A DNA stretch of 64,000 bases from Mesobacillus subterraneus. GTDB lineage: Bacteria; Bacillota; Bacilli; Bacillales; Cytobacillaceae. The stretch lies in contig NZ_JAMBOF010000001.1 in NCBI RefSeq assembly GCF_023715485.1, positions 124,001 through 188,000 of the forward strand, read 5' to 3'. Each line of letters starts with the position of its first letter. Position 1 is the first letter of the stretch. Shown here piece by piece: positions 35,193-43,056 of this stretch. The notes below the pieces were generated by a model. The model was not told the origin of the DNA, made no database searches, and saw only the letters and a program-made list of their open reading frames with translations. The translations under genes were made by a program, and so were the position numbers.

Positions 35193-35921
35193 GTGGAAAG
35201 TACATTGGCAGTAAAGCAGGCAACAGATTTTAAGAAAGGGATCCAGTCAGGCATCAGCATTGCGATAGGCTATATGCCGATTGCGCTTACCTTCGGATTG
35301 ATTGCGAAAACGACCGGGCTTGCGCTTGGAGAAACGGTTATGATGAGCTTGTTCGTTTTTGCGGGTGCGGCTCAATACATATCATTAAGCCTGCTGGCGC
35401 AGGGAATCGGGATATTTGAGATTGTCCTGACCACTTTTATCGTAAATATCCGCCATTTCTTGATGTCTGCATCATTAAATGAAAAAGCAGAGGAAGACAG
35501 TATTGGTGCCAGGATGGCATACTCATTTGGTATCACCGATGAGACCTTCTCGGTTGCGGCGACTCGTGAAGGAACAGTCAATGCTGGGTATATGTTCGGC
35601 TTGAACCTCACAGCTTATTCAAGCTGGGTTATTTTTTCAGGCTTGGGCTTCCTCATTGGTGCTGGATTGCCGCAAACACTTCAGGAAAGTATGTCGGTCG
35701 CTCTTTATGCGATGTTCGTCGGCCTGCTGGTGCCCTCAATGAAAAATAATGTCAAGGTTGTATTTCTTGCTGTTCTCGCCGCGGCCTTCAATTCTATTTT
35801 TACCTTGGCTGAACTAATGTCCACAGGCTGGGCAATAGTGCTTGCAACACTGCTGTCTGCCATTCTTGTAGAAGCGGTTGAAACTTTTAAAAATGGCAGG
35901 AGGGCAGAGGCAGATGAATAA
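35193..35921 (+). CDS. azlC: AzlC family branched-chain amino acid exporter, large subunit
   Basis: A 242-residue membrane protein with about seven to eight helices. Family signatures include SIAIGYMPIALTFGLIAK, FAGAAQYISLSLLAQG and VNIRHFLMSASL. Together with AzlD it exports branched-chain amino acids or analogues such as azaleucine. GTG start with GAAAGGCGG upstream. It overlaps azlD by 8 nt. Confidence 0.92.
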   Translation: MESTLAVKQATDFKKGIQSGISIAIGYMPIALTFGLIAKTTGLALGETVMMSLFVFAGAAQYISLSLLAQGIGIFEIVLTTFIVNIRHFLMSASLNEKAEEDSIGARMAYSFGITDETFSVAATREGTVNAGYMFGLNLTAYSSWVIFSGLGFLIGAGLPQTLQESMSVALYAMFVGLLVPSMKNNVKVVFLAVLAAAFNSIFTLAELMSTGWAIVLATLLSAILVEAVETFKNGRRAEADE

Positions 35922-36219
35922 AGAAATCGTCATTATGATTATTGGCATGGCTGTTGTAACCTATCTGCCGAGGATGCTGCCGTTTGTCATGTTCAAAGGC
36001 AAAGAGCTTCCTCCATTCCTGCAGGGAATCCTCAAAAATGTTCCTTATGCCACGCTTGGTGCATTGATTTTCCCAGCTATTCTTTTTATCCAAGAAGATA
36101 TCTGGTATGGGATCATCGGCGCAGCCGCAGCATTCATTGCAGCTTTCCTGGGAGCAAACGTAATTGTCGTTGTAATTGGATCGATATCAGTATTGACTTT
36201 ATATTCATATTTTTTCTAG
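35914..36219 (+). CDS. azlD: AzlD family branched-chain amino acid exporter, small subunit
   Basis: A 101-residue protein with three to four helices (IVIMIIGMAVVTYLPRMLPFV, ATLGALIFPAILF, GIIGAAAAFIAAFLGANVIVVVIGSISVLTL), the usual AzlD size. The ATG at 35914 overlaps the azlC stop by 8 nt, so translation is coupled. No clear terminator follows; a T-run at 36239 is weakly structured. Confidence 0.9.
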   Translation: MNKEIVIMIIGMAVVTYLPRMLPFVMFKGKELPPFLQGILKNVPYATLGALIFPAILFIQEDIWYGIIGAAAAFIAAFLGANVIVVVIGSISVLTLYSYFF

Positions 36220-36329
36220 ATCTGGAGCCGTGCAGGTCTTTTTTTACGGAATAAAAGATAAATCTGCAGAGGGAGTCTTTGTATTTCAGTAGAAATGCTT
36301 GAAATGTTTCATACAAATGTTTTTTTTTA

Positions 36330-36430
36330 TAAAATCTTGCGGAAGTGAGGCGGATTTTTGCGAAAATCCCATTTATTTTGCGAAAGTAATAAGGAATTTT
36401 GCGAAAAGTAGCGATAATCTTGCAAACTGG
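36330..36430. repeat. Tandem array, 21-bp period (spacer azlD-ABC importer)
   Basis: TTGCG(A/G)A-type cores at 36337, 36358, 36378, 36399 and 36420: steps 21, 20, 21 and 21. The unit is A/T-rich with TTTTGCGAAA. It lies in the 367-bp spacer upstream of the ABC importer promoter. Confidence 0.8.
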
Positions 36431-36501
36431 AAATTATACTCTGGAACTTCCAATTCTCCAAAGCGAAAAACAGGCAGCAAAAAGGAAATAATCATGAAAT
36501 G

Positions 36502-36529
36502 TTGACAAGATGATGGAATACATTATAAT
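36502..36529 (+). promoter_or_regulatory. Strong sigma-A promoter of the ABC importer operon
   Basis: Consensus -35 TTGACA (36502-36507), 16-bp spacer, consensus -10 TATAAT (36524-36529). Just downstream, AATTCCGACTAAACTAATAT has a faint resemblance to the sulfur repressor CymR box; this is a low-confidence note. Confidence 0.85.
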
Positions 36530-36586
36530 TAACTTTATTAATTCCGACTAAACTAATATGTTTTATGAGAATAGGGTGGTTAAAAA

Positions 36587-37375
36587 TTGTTTATTGAAAT
36601 CAATAATGTGCATAAACAGTACGCAGATAAAAATAATCACCAGGTTGATATTTTAAAAGATATTAATCTTGGAGTGAATAAAGGGGAGTTTGTATCGATC
36701 CTTGGTCCATCCGGATGCGGGAAATCTACACTTCTTTCAATTGTTGCAGGTCTCACCCCGGCAACAGGCGGGGAAATTATTGCAGATGGAAAACGAATTG
36801 AGAAGCCGGGGAAGGACAGGGGAATGGTGTTCCAGCAGGCAGCTCTGTTTCCATGGCTTACGGTACTGGAAAATGTAATTTTCCCGTTAAAAAAAGAAAT
36901 GACAAAGAAGCAGGCTGAAGCTGAAGCGAAAAAATATCTGCAAATGGTACAGCTTGGAAACTATATATCTCATTATCCTCACGAACTTTCAGGGGGAATG
37001 CAGCAGCGGGTGGCGATTGCCAGAGCACTTGCGATGAATCCTGATATCCTCTTGATGGATGAACCATTTGGCGCATTGGATGAGCAGACGCGTTCGCGCC
37101 TTCATGACCAGCTTGAGACGATCTGGACAGAAACACAGAAAACGATTTTATTCGTTACTCACAGCATCTCTGAATCAATCAAGCTATCAGACCGGATCAT
37201 CGTCATGGGAACGAAGCCAGGCATCATCCTTAAGGACATCAAGGTGGATATACCAAGGCCGCGCCAGCAGCATAAAAAAGCGATGGTCGAGCTTGAAGAG
37301 TACATCATGGGATTCCTGAAGAAGGAGATCGACAAAGTGGTCAGGGAGGAGCTTGCGCATGAATCCAACAATTAA
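36587..37375 (+). CDS. ABC transporter ATP-binding protein, nitrate/sulfonate/taurine type
   Basis: A 262-residue ATPase: Walker A GPSGCGKST, Q-loop VFQQAALFPWLTV, signature LSGGMQQR, Walker B ILLMDEPFGALD and H-loop VTHS. The sequence is SsuB/TauB-like. The TTG start has GGGTGG upstream. It overlaps the permease gene by 17 nt. A strong promoter precedes it; sulfonate is the best guess for the ligand, but nitrate, taurine or pyrimidine precursors remain possible. Confidence 0.9.
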   Translation: MFIEINNVHKQYADKNNHQVDILKDINLGVNKGEFVSILGPSGCGKSTLLSIVAGLTPATGGEIIADGKRIEKPGKDRGMVFQQAALFPWLTVLENVIFPLKKEMTKKQAEAEAKKYLQMVQLGNYISHYPHELSGGMQQRVAIARALAMNPDILLMDEPFGALDEQTRSRLHDQLETIWTETQKTILFVTHSISESIKLSDRIIVMGTKPGIILKDIKVDIPRPRQQHKKAMVELEEYIMGFLKKEIDKVVREELAHESNN

Positions 37376-38114
37376 AAGAATCATATTCTTCGCGGTCCTC
37401 ATCACCTTTTGGTATACAGGCTCCAAGCTTGAATGGTGGCTGCCGATCATTCTTCCTTCGCCGGAAAAAGTTCTTGAGGCACTAGTAATTGGCTTCGAGG
37501 ACAAAACATTGATCTACGACCTGATCGCAAGCTTTAAACGTCTTGCCGTGGGACTTGGAATCTCCCTGGTCATTGGCTCGGCGCTTGGTGTCCTGCTCGC
37601 AAAATCGAAAACGGCGGATGAGACGCTGGGAACTGTCGTGCTGGCCCTCCAGAGTGTGCCGAGCATCGTTTGGCTCCCGCTGGCGATCATGTGGTTCGGG
37701 ATGAATGAAAAAGCAGTCATTTTCGTGGTCGTACTTGGCGGAACATTCGTGATGACACTCAATCTCAGAATGGGCATCAAAAATGTTTCTCCATTATATA
37801 TAAAAGCAGCAAGGACTATGGGATCGACCGGATGGGATCTATTCCGCAGAGTGATTTTCCCGGCATCGATTCCTTATGCAGTCACCGGTGCGAGACTAGC
37901 GTGGGCCTTTGCCTGGCGTGCGCTTATGGCAGGCGAGCTTTTAAGCACTGGGCCGGGGCTTGGCTACACACTCCGTTATGCTTCTGATTTCGGTAATATG
38001 GCTCTCGTTATTGGCGTTATGATCATCATTGGTGTCATTGGCACAATTGTTGACCAGCTGATCTTCCAGCGAATTGAAAAATCAGTGCTGCAACGCTGGG
38101 GACTAGAATCTTAA
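37359..38114 (+). CDS. ABC transporter permease, SsuC/TauC type
   Basis: A 251-residue permease with six helices and the EAA loop (ARTMGSTGWDLFRRVIFPASIPY). The start ATG at 37359 has AGGGAGGAG 7 nt upstream, inside the 3' end of the ATPase gene. It forms the channel with its neighbours. Confidence 0.9.
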   Translation: MNPTIKRIIFFAVLITFWYTGSKLEWWLPIILPSPEKVLEALVIGFEDKTLIYDLIASFKRLAVGLGISLVIGSALGVLLAKSKTADETLGTVVLALQSVPSIVWLPLAIMWFGMNEKAVIFVVVLGGTFVMTLNLRMGIKNVSPLYIKAARTMGSTGWDLFRRVIFPASIPYAVTGARLAWAFAWRALMAGELLSTGPGLGYTLRYASDFGNMALVIGVMIIIGVIGTIVDQLIFQRIEKSVLQRWGLES

Positions 38115-38133
38115 AAACTTAGGAGGAGATTAA

Positions 38134-39132
38134 ATGAAAAGGGCAATTTTTGTTTTAACGTTTCTATTCACATTTGCGGTGCTGCTCGCTGGATGCGGTT
38201 CAGGCGGGACATCCAAGACTGCAGGAAAAAAAGATAAAATCATCATCGGCTATTTCCCGAACATCAACCATGTTCCAGCAATGGTAGCAAAGGATAAGGG
38301 CTACTTCGAGCAGCAGCTTGGCGACGGAACTACCGTGGAGTATAAAACCTTCGCTGAAGGCGGTTCATTCATGACGGCGCTGAAAACAGGCGAAATTGAT
38401 GCGGGACTTGTCGGTCCAGGACCGGCAATGAACAACTATACGACAGGTGCAGACGTCAAAATCATCGCCGGTGCATCGACAGGCGGAACCGTCGTTTTAG
38501 CTAGAAAAGGAGTAGAAATTAACTCTGCCGAAGACTTTGCAGGTAAGACGTTCATCACTCCTGGTGTAGGCTGCACACACGATGTCCAGTATGAAACTTA
38601 TCTCGAAGCAGAAGGGATCACATCACAGCGGATCGGCGGTACAATGAAGCACCTCACAGGTCAGCCGGCACAGTACGCTGCGATGCTGAAATCAGGCAAG
38701 GTAGACATCGCAGTTGCACCTGAACCTTGGGCAGCAGTAATTGAAAAAGAAACCGGTGCTGAGGTTGTGATCGGATGGGATGAAGTATCCTTTGGCGAAA
38801 CGCTTCCCGCATCTGTTATGGTTACTTCAGGCAAAATGATCAAGGAAAACCCGGATACTGTTGAAAAAATTATCAGTGCCCATAAGGAAGCTGTTAAATT
38901 TATTAATGAAAATCCAGAGGAAGCCCAGCAGATCACAATCAAAGACATTAAAGAAACAACTGGCCAGGAACTTGAAAAGGATGTAGTAGAGCTTGCATGG
39001 GAGCGCATCGGCTTTACACATGAAGTAGATGCAGAGGCAATCCAGGCATTCTCGGATTCATCCTATGCCTTGAAATTCCTTAAGGATAAGCCAGACTTCA
39101 AAACATTGATTGATTATAGCTTTATCAACTAA
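38134..39132 (+). CDS. Substrate-binding lipoprotein, sulfonate/nitrate type
   Basis: A 332-residue lipoprotein with lipobox LAGC (Cys21) and an SsuA/NrtA/NMT1-type periplasmic-binding fold: IIIGYFPNINHVPAMVAKDK, GEIDAGLVGPGPAMNNY and VDIAVAPEPWAAVIEKETG. It captures the ligand for the upstream ATPase and permease. It differs from many relatives in a GCTHDVQYETYLEAEG segment. The SD TAGGAGGAG is 7 nt from the ATG, and a strong terminator ends the operon. Confidence 0.9.
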   Translation: MKRAIFVLTFLFTFAVLLAGCGSGGTSKTAGKKDKIIIGYFPNINHVPAMVAKDKGYFEQQLGDGTTVEYKTFAEGGSFMTALKTGEIDAGLVGPGPAMNNYTTGADVKIIAGASTGGTVVLARKGVEINSAEDFAGKTFITPGVGCTHDVQYETYLEAEGITSQRIGGTMKHLTGQPAQYAAMLKSGKVDIAVAPEPWAAVIEKETGAEVVIGWDEVSFGETLPASVMVTSGKMIKENPDTVEKIISAHKEAVKFINENPEEAQQITIKDIKETTGQELEKDVVELAWERIGFTHEVDAEAIQAFSDSSYALKFLKDKPDFKTLIDYSFIN

Positions 39133-39137
39133 TAATG

Positions 39138-39176
39138 AAGGGTGCCAGGGAGTAAGGTTTCTGGCACCCTTTTTTA
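39138..39176 (+). terminator. Terminator of the ABC importer operon
   Basis: AAGGGTGCCAG (39138-39148) pairs with CTGGCACCCTT (39161-39171), then TTTT. Confidence 0.9.
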
Positions 39177-39278
39177 TTTATAGCTTGAGCTTGTTCGCTA
39201 CAATAATAACTTGTTCTATTTTTGGGACGAAGGATTAAAATAGTTATAGAGAGGGTTGTACGTAAAGGGGGAAAAGCT

Positions 39279-40556
39279 ATGGCGAGAAAAATGGGTTTTT
39301 ATGGAGTAATCGCCTATGTGCTCTATGGGTTTGCGGTTTACTGGTATTTATTTTATTTTGCTGATACGAATCTTCCGTTTGAATTTCAAGGCTCGAGGGC
39401 GGACCCTGCGACTTTTCTGAATGGCAGGGAATTGATGCTCAGCGAGGAATACTCGAAAATCAGGAACTTATTATTTTTCCTGTCCACACCATTTGAATGG
39501 CTGTTTTACTTTCTAATCCTGCTATTGGGTCTTTCCAGGGCCTTTAAAAAATGGGGAGAACAAACAGCGAAGAATAAATACGGCCAAACAGCGATTTATT
39601 TGATCTGGCTTTCGTTCTTTGCCTTCGTTGCTACTTTCCCGCTAAGCTATATCAGCTACACTCTGTCGAAGACCTATAATATTTCAACCCAGACATTCGC
39701 TTCATGGATGAAGGACGAACTCATTGAGTTTTGGGTCAATTACGCGATGATGTTCGTGATTGTCGCAGTCCTGTACTGGCTGATGAACAAAAGCAAAAGG
39801 TTCTGGTGGCTGTTCGCCTGGATGCTTTCAGTTCCGTTCACGCTATTCATCATGTTCCTCCAGCCTGTCGTGATCGACCCGCTTTACAATGATTTTTATC
39901 CGCTAAAAAATAAAGAACTAGAATCCAAGATTCTTGACCTTGCAGGACAGGCGAATATTCCAGCACAGAACGTGTTCGAAGTGGATATGGCCGAGAAAAC
40001 AAATGCGCTTAATGCGTATGTTACTGGAATCGGCTCTAATTCCCGCATCGTCCTCTGGGATACGACGCTGAACAGCCTGAATGATGACCAAATCCTGTTC
40101 ATCATGGCCCATGAAATGGCTCACTATGTAGAAAAACATTTGTATATAGGAATTGCCGGCTACCTGCTGCTTTCCCTTTTTGGGCTGTATTTTGTCTCCA
40201 GATTGATGAATTGGGCGATTGCTCGCTGGGGTAAGGAATTCAAAGTCAAGGATCCCGCAGATTTGAAATCACTGCCGCTATTCCTGATGTTCTTGTCGAT
40301 GATCATGTTTGCGGCGAGCCCGGTTTCAAACATGGTGTCCCGTTACCAGGAGACCAGGGCAGATAAATATGCGATTGAAATGACGGATAATACCAATGCT
40401 GCTATTTCTGCTTTTCAAGAGCTGACAAAGACAGGACTCAGCCAGGTCAATCCTCCACTGCTGGTAAAGATATTCAGGTATGGCCATCCGACCATGCTTG
40501 AGAGGATTTCAAGGCTTGAGGATTATGAAATCCAAAAGCGGAATGAACAAGAATAA
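39279..40556 (+). CDS. yhfN: M48 family metalloprotease YhfN
   Basis: A 425-residue membrane-embedded peptidase of the CAAX-protease-1 (Ste24) type. The zinc motif HEMAHYVEKH is followed by a third ligand in YQETRADKYAIEM. The N-terminal half has about five helices. The ATG at 39279 was chosen for GTAAAGGGGG upstream; the frame extends to 39222 without an SD. Length equals that of B. subtilis YhfN. The natural substrate is unknown. Confidence 0.9.
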   Translation: MARKMGFYGVIAYVLYGFAVYWYLFYFADTNLPFEFQGSRADPATFLNGRELMLSEEYSKIRNLLFFLSTPFEWLFYFLILLLGLSRAFKKWGEQTAKNKYGQTAIYLIWLSFFAFVATFPLSYISYTLSKTYNISTQTFASWMKDELIEFWVNYAMMFVIVAVLYWLMNKSKRFWWLFAWMLSVPFTLFIMFLQPVVIDPLYNDFYPLKNKELESKILDLAGQANIPAQNVFEVDMAEKTNALNAYVTGIGSNSRIVLWDTTLNSLNDDQILFIMAHEMAHYVEKHLYIGIAGYLLLSLFGLYFVSRLMNWAIARWGKEFKVKDPADLKSLPLFLMFLSMIMFAASPVSNMVSRYQETRADKYAIEMTDNTNAAISAFQELTKTGLSQVNPPLLVKIFRYGHPTMLERISRLEDYEIQKRNEQE

Positions 40557-40560
40557 AAAA

Positions 40561-40724
40561 GACTGTTTTGCCTTAGAGTGTTGTTTTTTGAACCAAGTTT
40601 TCATCCCGCATATCTCTTGACTTTGATACTCTTTTCGAGGGTGTTTCTGATCAAGGGCTGCATTAAAACTCGTGCCGATTGTTACTTCGGGTTGTTAAAG
40701 CAACAATGTTTACGAAAAGAGCCA
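40561..40724 (+). repeat. MITE-like element, copy B
   Basis: Left end GACTGTTTTGCCTTAGAGTG then TTGTTTTTTGAACC; right end AACAATGTTTACGAAAAGAG then CC. The right end, reversed, reads GGCTCTTTTCGTAAACATTG and so forms imperfect inverted repeats with the left end. It lies immediately after yhfN. Confidence 0.75.
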
Positions 40725-40794
40725 TAAAAAAAGGAAGTCCTCGAAATGACGTAACGGGTTCTCTTTTAAAGTGCAAAACGTGAAAAAAAACACA

Positions 40795-40836
40795 AACAGC
40801 ATGCTAAATCGCATATGGTTTAGCATGCTGTTTTTT
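40795..40836. terminator. Strong bidirectional hairpin inside the inverted-repeat segment
   Basis: A 14-bp perfect stem AACAGCATGCTAAA/TTTAGCATGCTGTT with A-tract before and T-tract after. It could serve as terminator for yhfN read-through. Confidence 0.8.
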
Positions 40837-40904
40837 GTTGGTATAAAAGTATTTATGCCATATCTTATCTGCCGGGGGATCAACTTAGCATCCAGCCTGA
40901 TAAA

Positions 40905-41095
40905 TAGCCGGAAAAATTCCTCTTAATTGGTAAATTGAAATGAAAATAGCTTATTTAGACGGAGAAATTCCGCCTATTCGCTCGAAAACTGCTTAAAATG
41001 AGGACTTTACTGTACATAACCGGAAAACCTCCGCTTATATACCCCGAAACAAGCTCTATTCAGCATTTAACCGGAAAACCTCCGCTTATTTTACT
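40905..41095. repeat. Degenerate tandem repeats (spacer yhfN-yhzC)
   Basis: CCGGAAAA(A)(T/C)(T/C)CC(T/G)CTTAT-like motifs near 40908, 40959, 41020 and 41071, steps about 51, 61 and 51. The last two copies (ACCGGAAAACCTCCGCTTAT) are identical over 20 bp. The rest of the 789-bp spacer 40557-41345 shows no gene. Confidence 0.65.
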
Positions 41096-41310
41096 ATCGT
41101 AGGTTGCTCAAGAACTGTTGTAAAGAATCGTGCCACTGTTCATAACAGATATGAATTCTCTCGGATTGTATCGGGAATCGAAAAAGCGTGATGATTTATT
41201 TGCTAATCACCATACTATTCACTAAGTTATTTGTACTGTTATTTATGATATTGCACCCCAAAAGAGAACCCGTTAGAAATGGTCGCGGACTTCCTTTTTT
41301 ATGGTGAAAT

Positions 41311-41340
41311 AATGAAAAATCCCCTTTATAGGGGATTTCA
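41311..41340 (-). terminator. Terminator of yhzC
   Basis: AAATCCCC (41317-41324) pairs with GGGGATTT (41331-41338); on the minus strand TTTTTCATT follows. Confidence 0.85.
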
Positions 41341-41345
41341 CTCAT

Positions 41346-41582
41346 CTAAGTTCCGAATTGTTTGTTCAAATCTTTTAATTCATCTGTCAGGGATAAAAAT
41401 AAAAGTTTGTCACGATCATCAATTGCTTTATCAATTTTCGACAGCAGTTTCTCTTTTTTGTTGTTTAGCTGGATTTCAGAAATTAGCATGTCAACATACA
41501 GGTCCAGAACAAAAGATTCCTTGGCTTTTATGCGTTTCATCACACTGGCCTTCATGATTTCAGAATACGATTTTTCCTTCAC
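41346..41582 (-). CDS. yhzC: YhzC, IDEAL-domain protein
   Basis: A 78-residue helical protein (MKEKSYSEIMKASVMKRIKA start) with an IDEAL-type C-terminal motif DLYVDMLISEIQLNNKKEKL followed by IDKAIDDRDKLLFLSLTDEL. The GTG at 41582 fits the SD AGAGGTGAGG; the GTG at 41591 overlaps it. In B. subtilis yhzC also lies divergently beside comK. Function unknown; an adaptor role is possible given other IDEAL proteins. Confidence 0.85.
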   Translation of the reverse strand: MKEKSYSEIMKASVMKRIKAKESFVLDLYVDMLISEIQLNNKKEKLLSKIDKAIDDRDKLLFLSLTDELKDLNKQFGT

Positions 41583-41640
41583 TGACCTCACCTCTTAGAC
41601 CTTTTTTATATTATATGGAGGAAGGAAAAGATAATCAACT

Positions 41641-41728
41641 AAATTTTTATAATTTTTAGAAAATTTTTATCAGCATATTAATTGTGGCAAAAATGAGAAT
41701 TTTTTGCATGATTAAAGAAAATTTTTGC
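41641..41728 (+). promoter_or_regulatory. Phased A/T-tract region upstream of comK
   Basis: A/T tracts of the form (A)AATTTTT(T) begin at 41641, 41651, 41661, 41699 and 41719, on a 10- or 20-bp grid. ComK autoregulates its promoter by binding AT-boxes on one helical face, and these tracts are candidate boxes. They are imperfect versus AAAA-N5-TTTT. Confidence 0.5.
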
Positions 41729-41772
41729 AATTATGATAAAATAGGGTATATGGTATTTTAGGAGATGAAGGA

Positions 41773-42351
41773 ATGACAGTGAACCAAAAGAATTTAGTCG
41801 AAGAGTATGAAATAAATCCTTTTACAATGATCATTCTTCCTGAAGTGTACGGAAGCAGGGTTTACTCTAAGGCAATCGAGTTGGAAGAAGAGTATTTATC
41901 CCCATTCAGGCCAATTGATGTTGTGAAAAAAAGCTGCAAATATTTCGGCTCTAGCTATGAGGGCAGAAAAGAAGGAACGAAACAGCTTACAGGGATTACC
42001 CATAAAATCCCCATTATAGTCGACCCCATAAGCTCCATTTACTTCATGCCTACGAGTTCACCTACAAAACCAGACTGCATATGGGTTTCACATGAACATG
42101 TATTATTTCATAAGAAGGTTGATGCCCATAGCACACAGGTTACATTCCGGAATAAAAAAAACATCATCCTTCCAGTATCCCACCATTCATTTGAAAACCA
42201 GCTGCTGCGAACTTCCTTGCTGCGCACGAAATTCATGCAGCGGATGAAAGAAACCGAACGCAAGGCCCTATACTTGCTGCACGGTCCGAAATTCAGTGAA
42301 TCACAGGGGTATTCCCATGCAAACCTGGTCAGTGAGGTTTATAAAGATTAA
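41773..42351 (+). CDS. comK: Competence transcription factor ComK
   Basis: A 192-residue protein with the same length as B. subtilis ComK. The N-terminal YEINPFTMIILPEVYGSRVY and the central YEGRKEGTKQLTGITHKIPI and FMPTSSPTKPDCIWVSHEHV are ComK hallmarks. ComK activates DNA uptake and recombination genes and its own promoter. The gene is complete with AGGAGATGAAGG before the ATG. A/T-tract boxes lie upstream. Confidence 0.95.
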   Translation: MTVNQKNLVEEYEINPFTMIILPEVYGSRVYSKAIELEEEYLSPFRPIDVVKKSCKYFGSSYEGRKEGTKQLTGITHKIPIIVDPISSIYFMPTSSPTKPDCIWVSHEHVLFHKKVDAHSTQVTFRNKKNIILPVSHHSFENQLLRTSLLRTKFMQRMKETERKALYLLHGPKFSESQGYSHANLVSEVYKD

Positions 42352-42400
42352 GACTCTTTTTATTCATCTGTGTAAAAAAGACAAGCAGAACAAAAATGCC

Positions 42401-42440
42401 AGGGAATCCGATTTGTTAACCGGATTCCTTTTCTGTTTTC
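42401..42440. terminator. Bidirectional terminator between comK and yhjD
   Basis: GGAATCCG (42403-42410) pairs with CGGATTCC (42421-42428), T-rich on the plus side. The yhjD stop codon lies in the loop. Confidence 0.78.
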
Positions 42441-42817
42441 CCTAGTGGGGAGTCGGTTGGTTTGAAGCGCTTGAACAGGTAATATAGCATTAATTCCTGT
42501 ACCTTGTTGCGGATGCGGGGATTGAAATAATTATGGTGTTCTTCGTAGCCTTGGTAGACGAAGAGGAACATTGTGAATGCGTCATCCCGTTTAACTTGTT
42601 CTACTTTTAGATTATTCTTTTTCAGATAGCTTTTTACATTCGCGAGCTCTTTCTGGACTGCTTTCATTGTTTCTTCGATTAGCTCCAAATAAGGCTTCTT
42701 CAGTTTGAACGGACTTTTCTCAACGACAGAAAGATCCCGATTCAGCACGATCAACACCAACGGCAAATAAATGGCCTGTTCCATTATATCGCGGTCATTT
42801 TCAGGAATCCTCGTCAT
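42416..42817 (-). CDS. yhjD: YhjD-like conserved hypothetical protein
   Basis: A 133-residue soluble helical protein. MTRIPENDRDIMEQAIYLPL and FKLKKPYLELIEETMKAV look like B. subtilis YhjD, which is also next to comK. Upstream on the minus strand are -35 TTGAAA and -10 TACTAT at 17-bp spacing, followed by GAAC-AAAC-GTTC, a small palindrome. Function unknown. Confidence 0.75.
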   Translation of the reverse strand: MTRIPENDRDIMEQAIYLPLVLIVLNRDLSVVEKSPFKLKKPYLELIEETMKAVQKELANVKSYLKKNNLKVEQVKRDDAFTMFLFVYQGYEEHHNYFNPRIRNKVQELMLYYLFKRFKPTDSPLGKTEKESG

Positions 42818-43056
42818 CTTGCTCTGCCCCTTTTATAATGAAATAAGAACGTTTGTTCGTAATTATAGTACTGAAATCTGAAGCGAATTTCAAGAGGATA
42901 AAAAATTTTTCTTCTGTATCATAATTTCCAAACGAACGATAAAACTTTCAAAGTCCTGATACAGCTTGGTAAAAAGAAATTAGATTCGAAGAAGGAAAAT
43001 TATTTCTGCTATCGAAATAAAGAAGATAACTATTTTTTTAAAGGGTGGCTGCCAAG

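Larger units (their letters stand above)
40722..41304. repeat. 583-bp non-coding segment with 54-bp inverted ends
   Basis: Left arm 40722-40775 and right arm 41252-41304 are inverted copies. Conserved blocks are CCATAAAAAA, GGAAGTCC, ACGGGTTCTCTTTT and GTGCA, together about 37 of 54 positions. The interior has no gene; it holds a strong hairpin and degenerate repeats. The left arm abuts MITE copy B. Probably a non-autonomous mobile element or a remnant of one. Confidence 0.6.

Noticed and set aside
36541-36560. CymR box before the sulfonate-type importer
   Set aside because: Only a weak one-sided similarity (AATTCCGACTAAACTAATAT) without a matching second half; kept only as a note.
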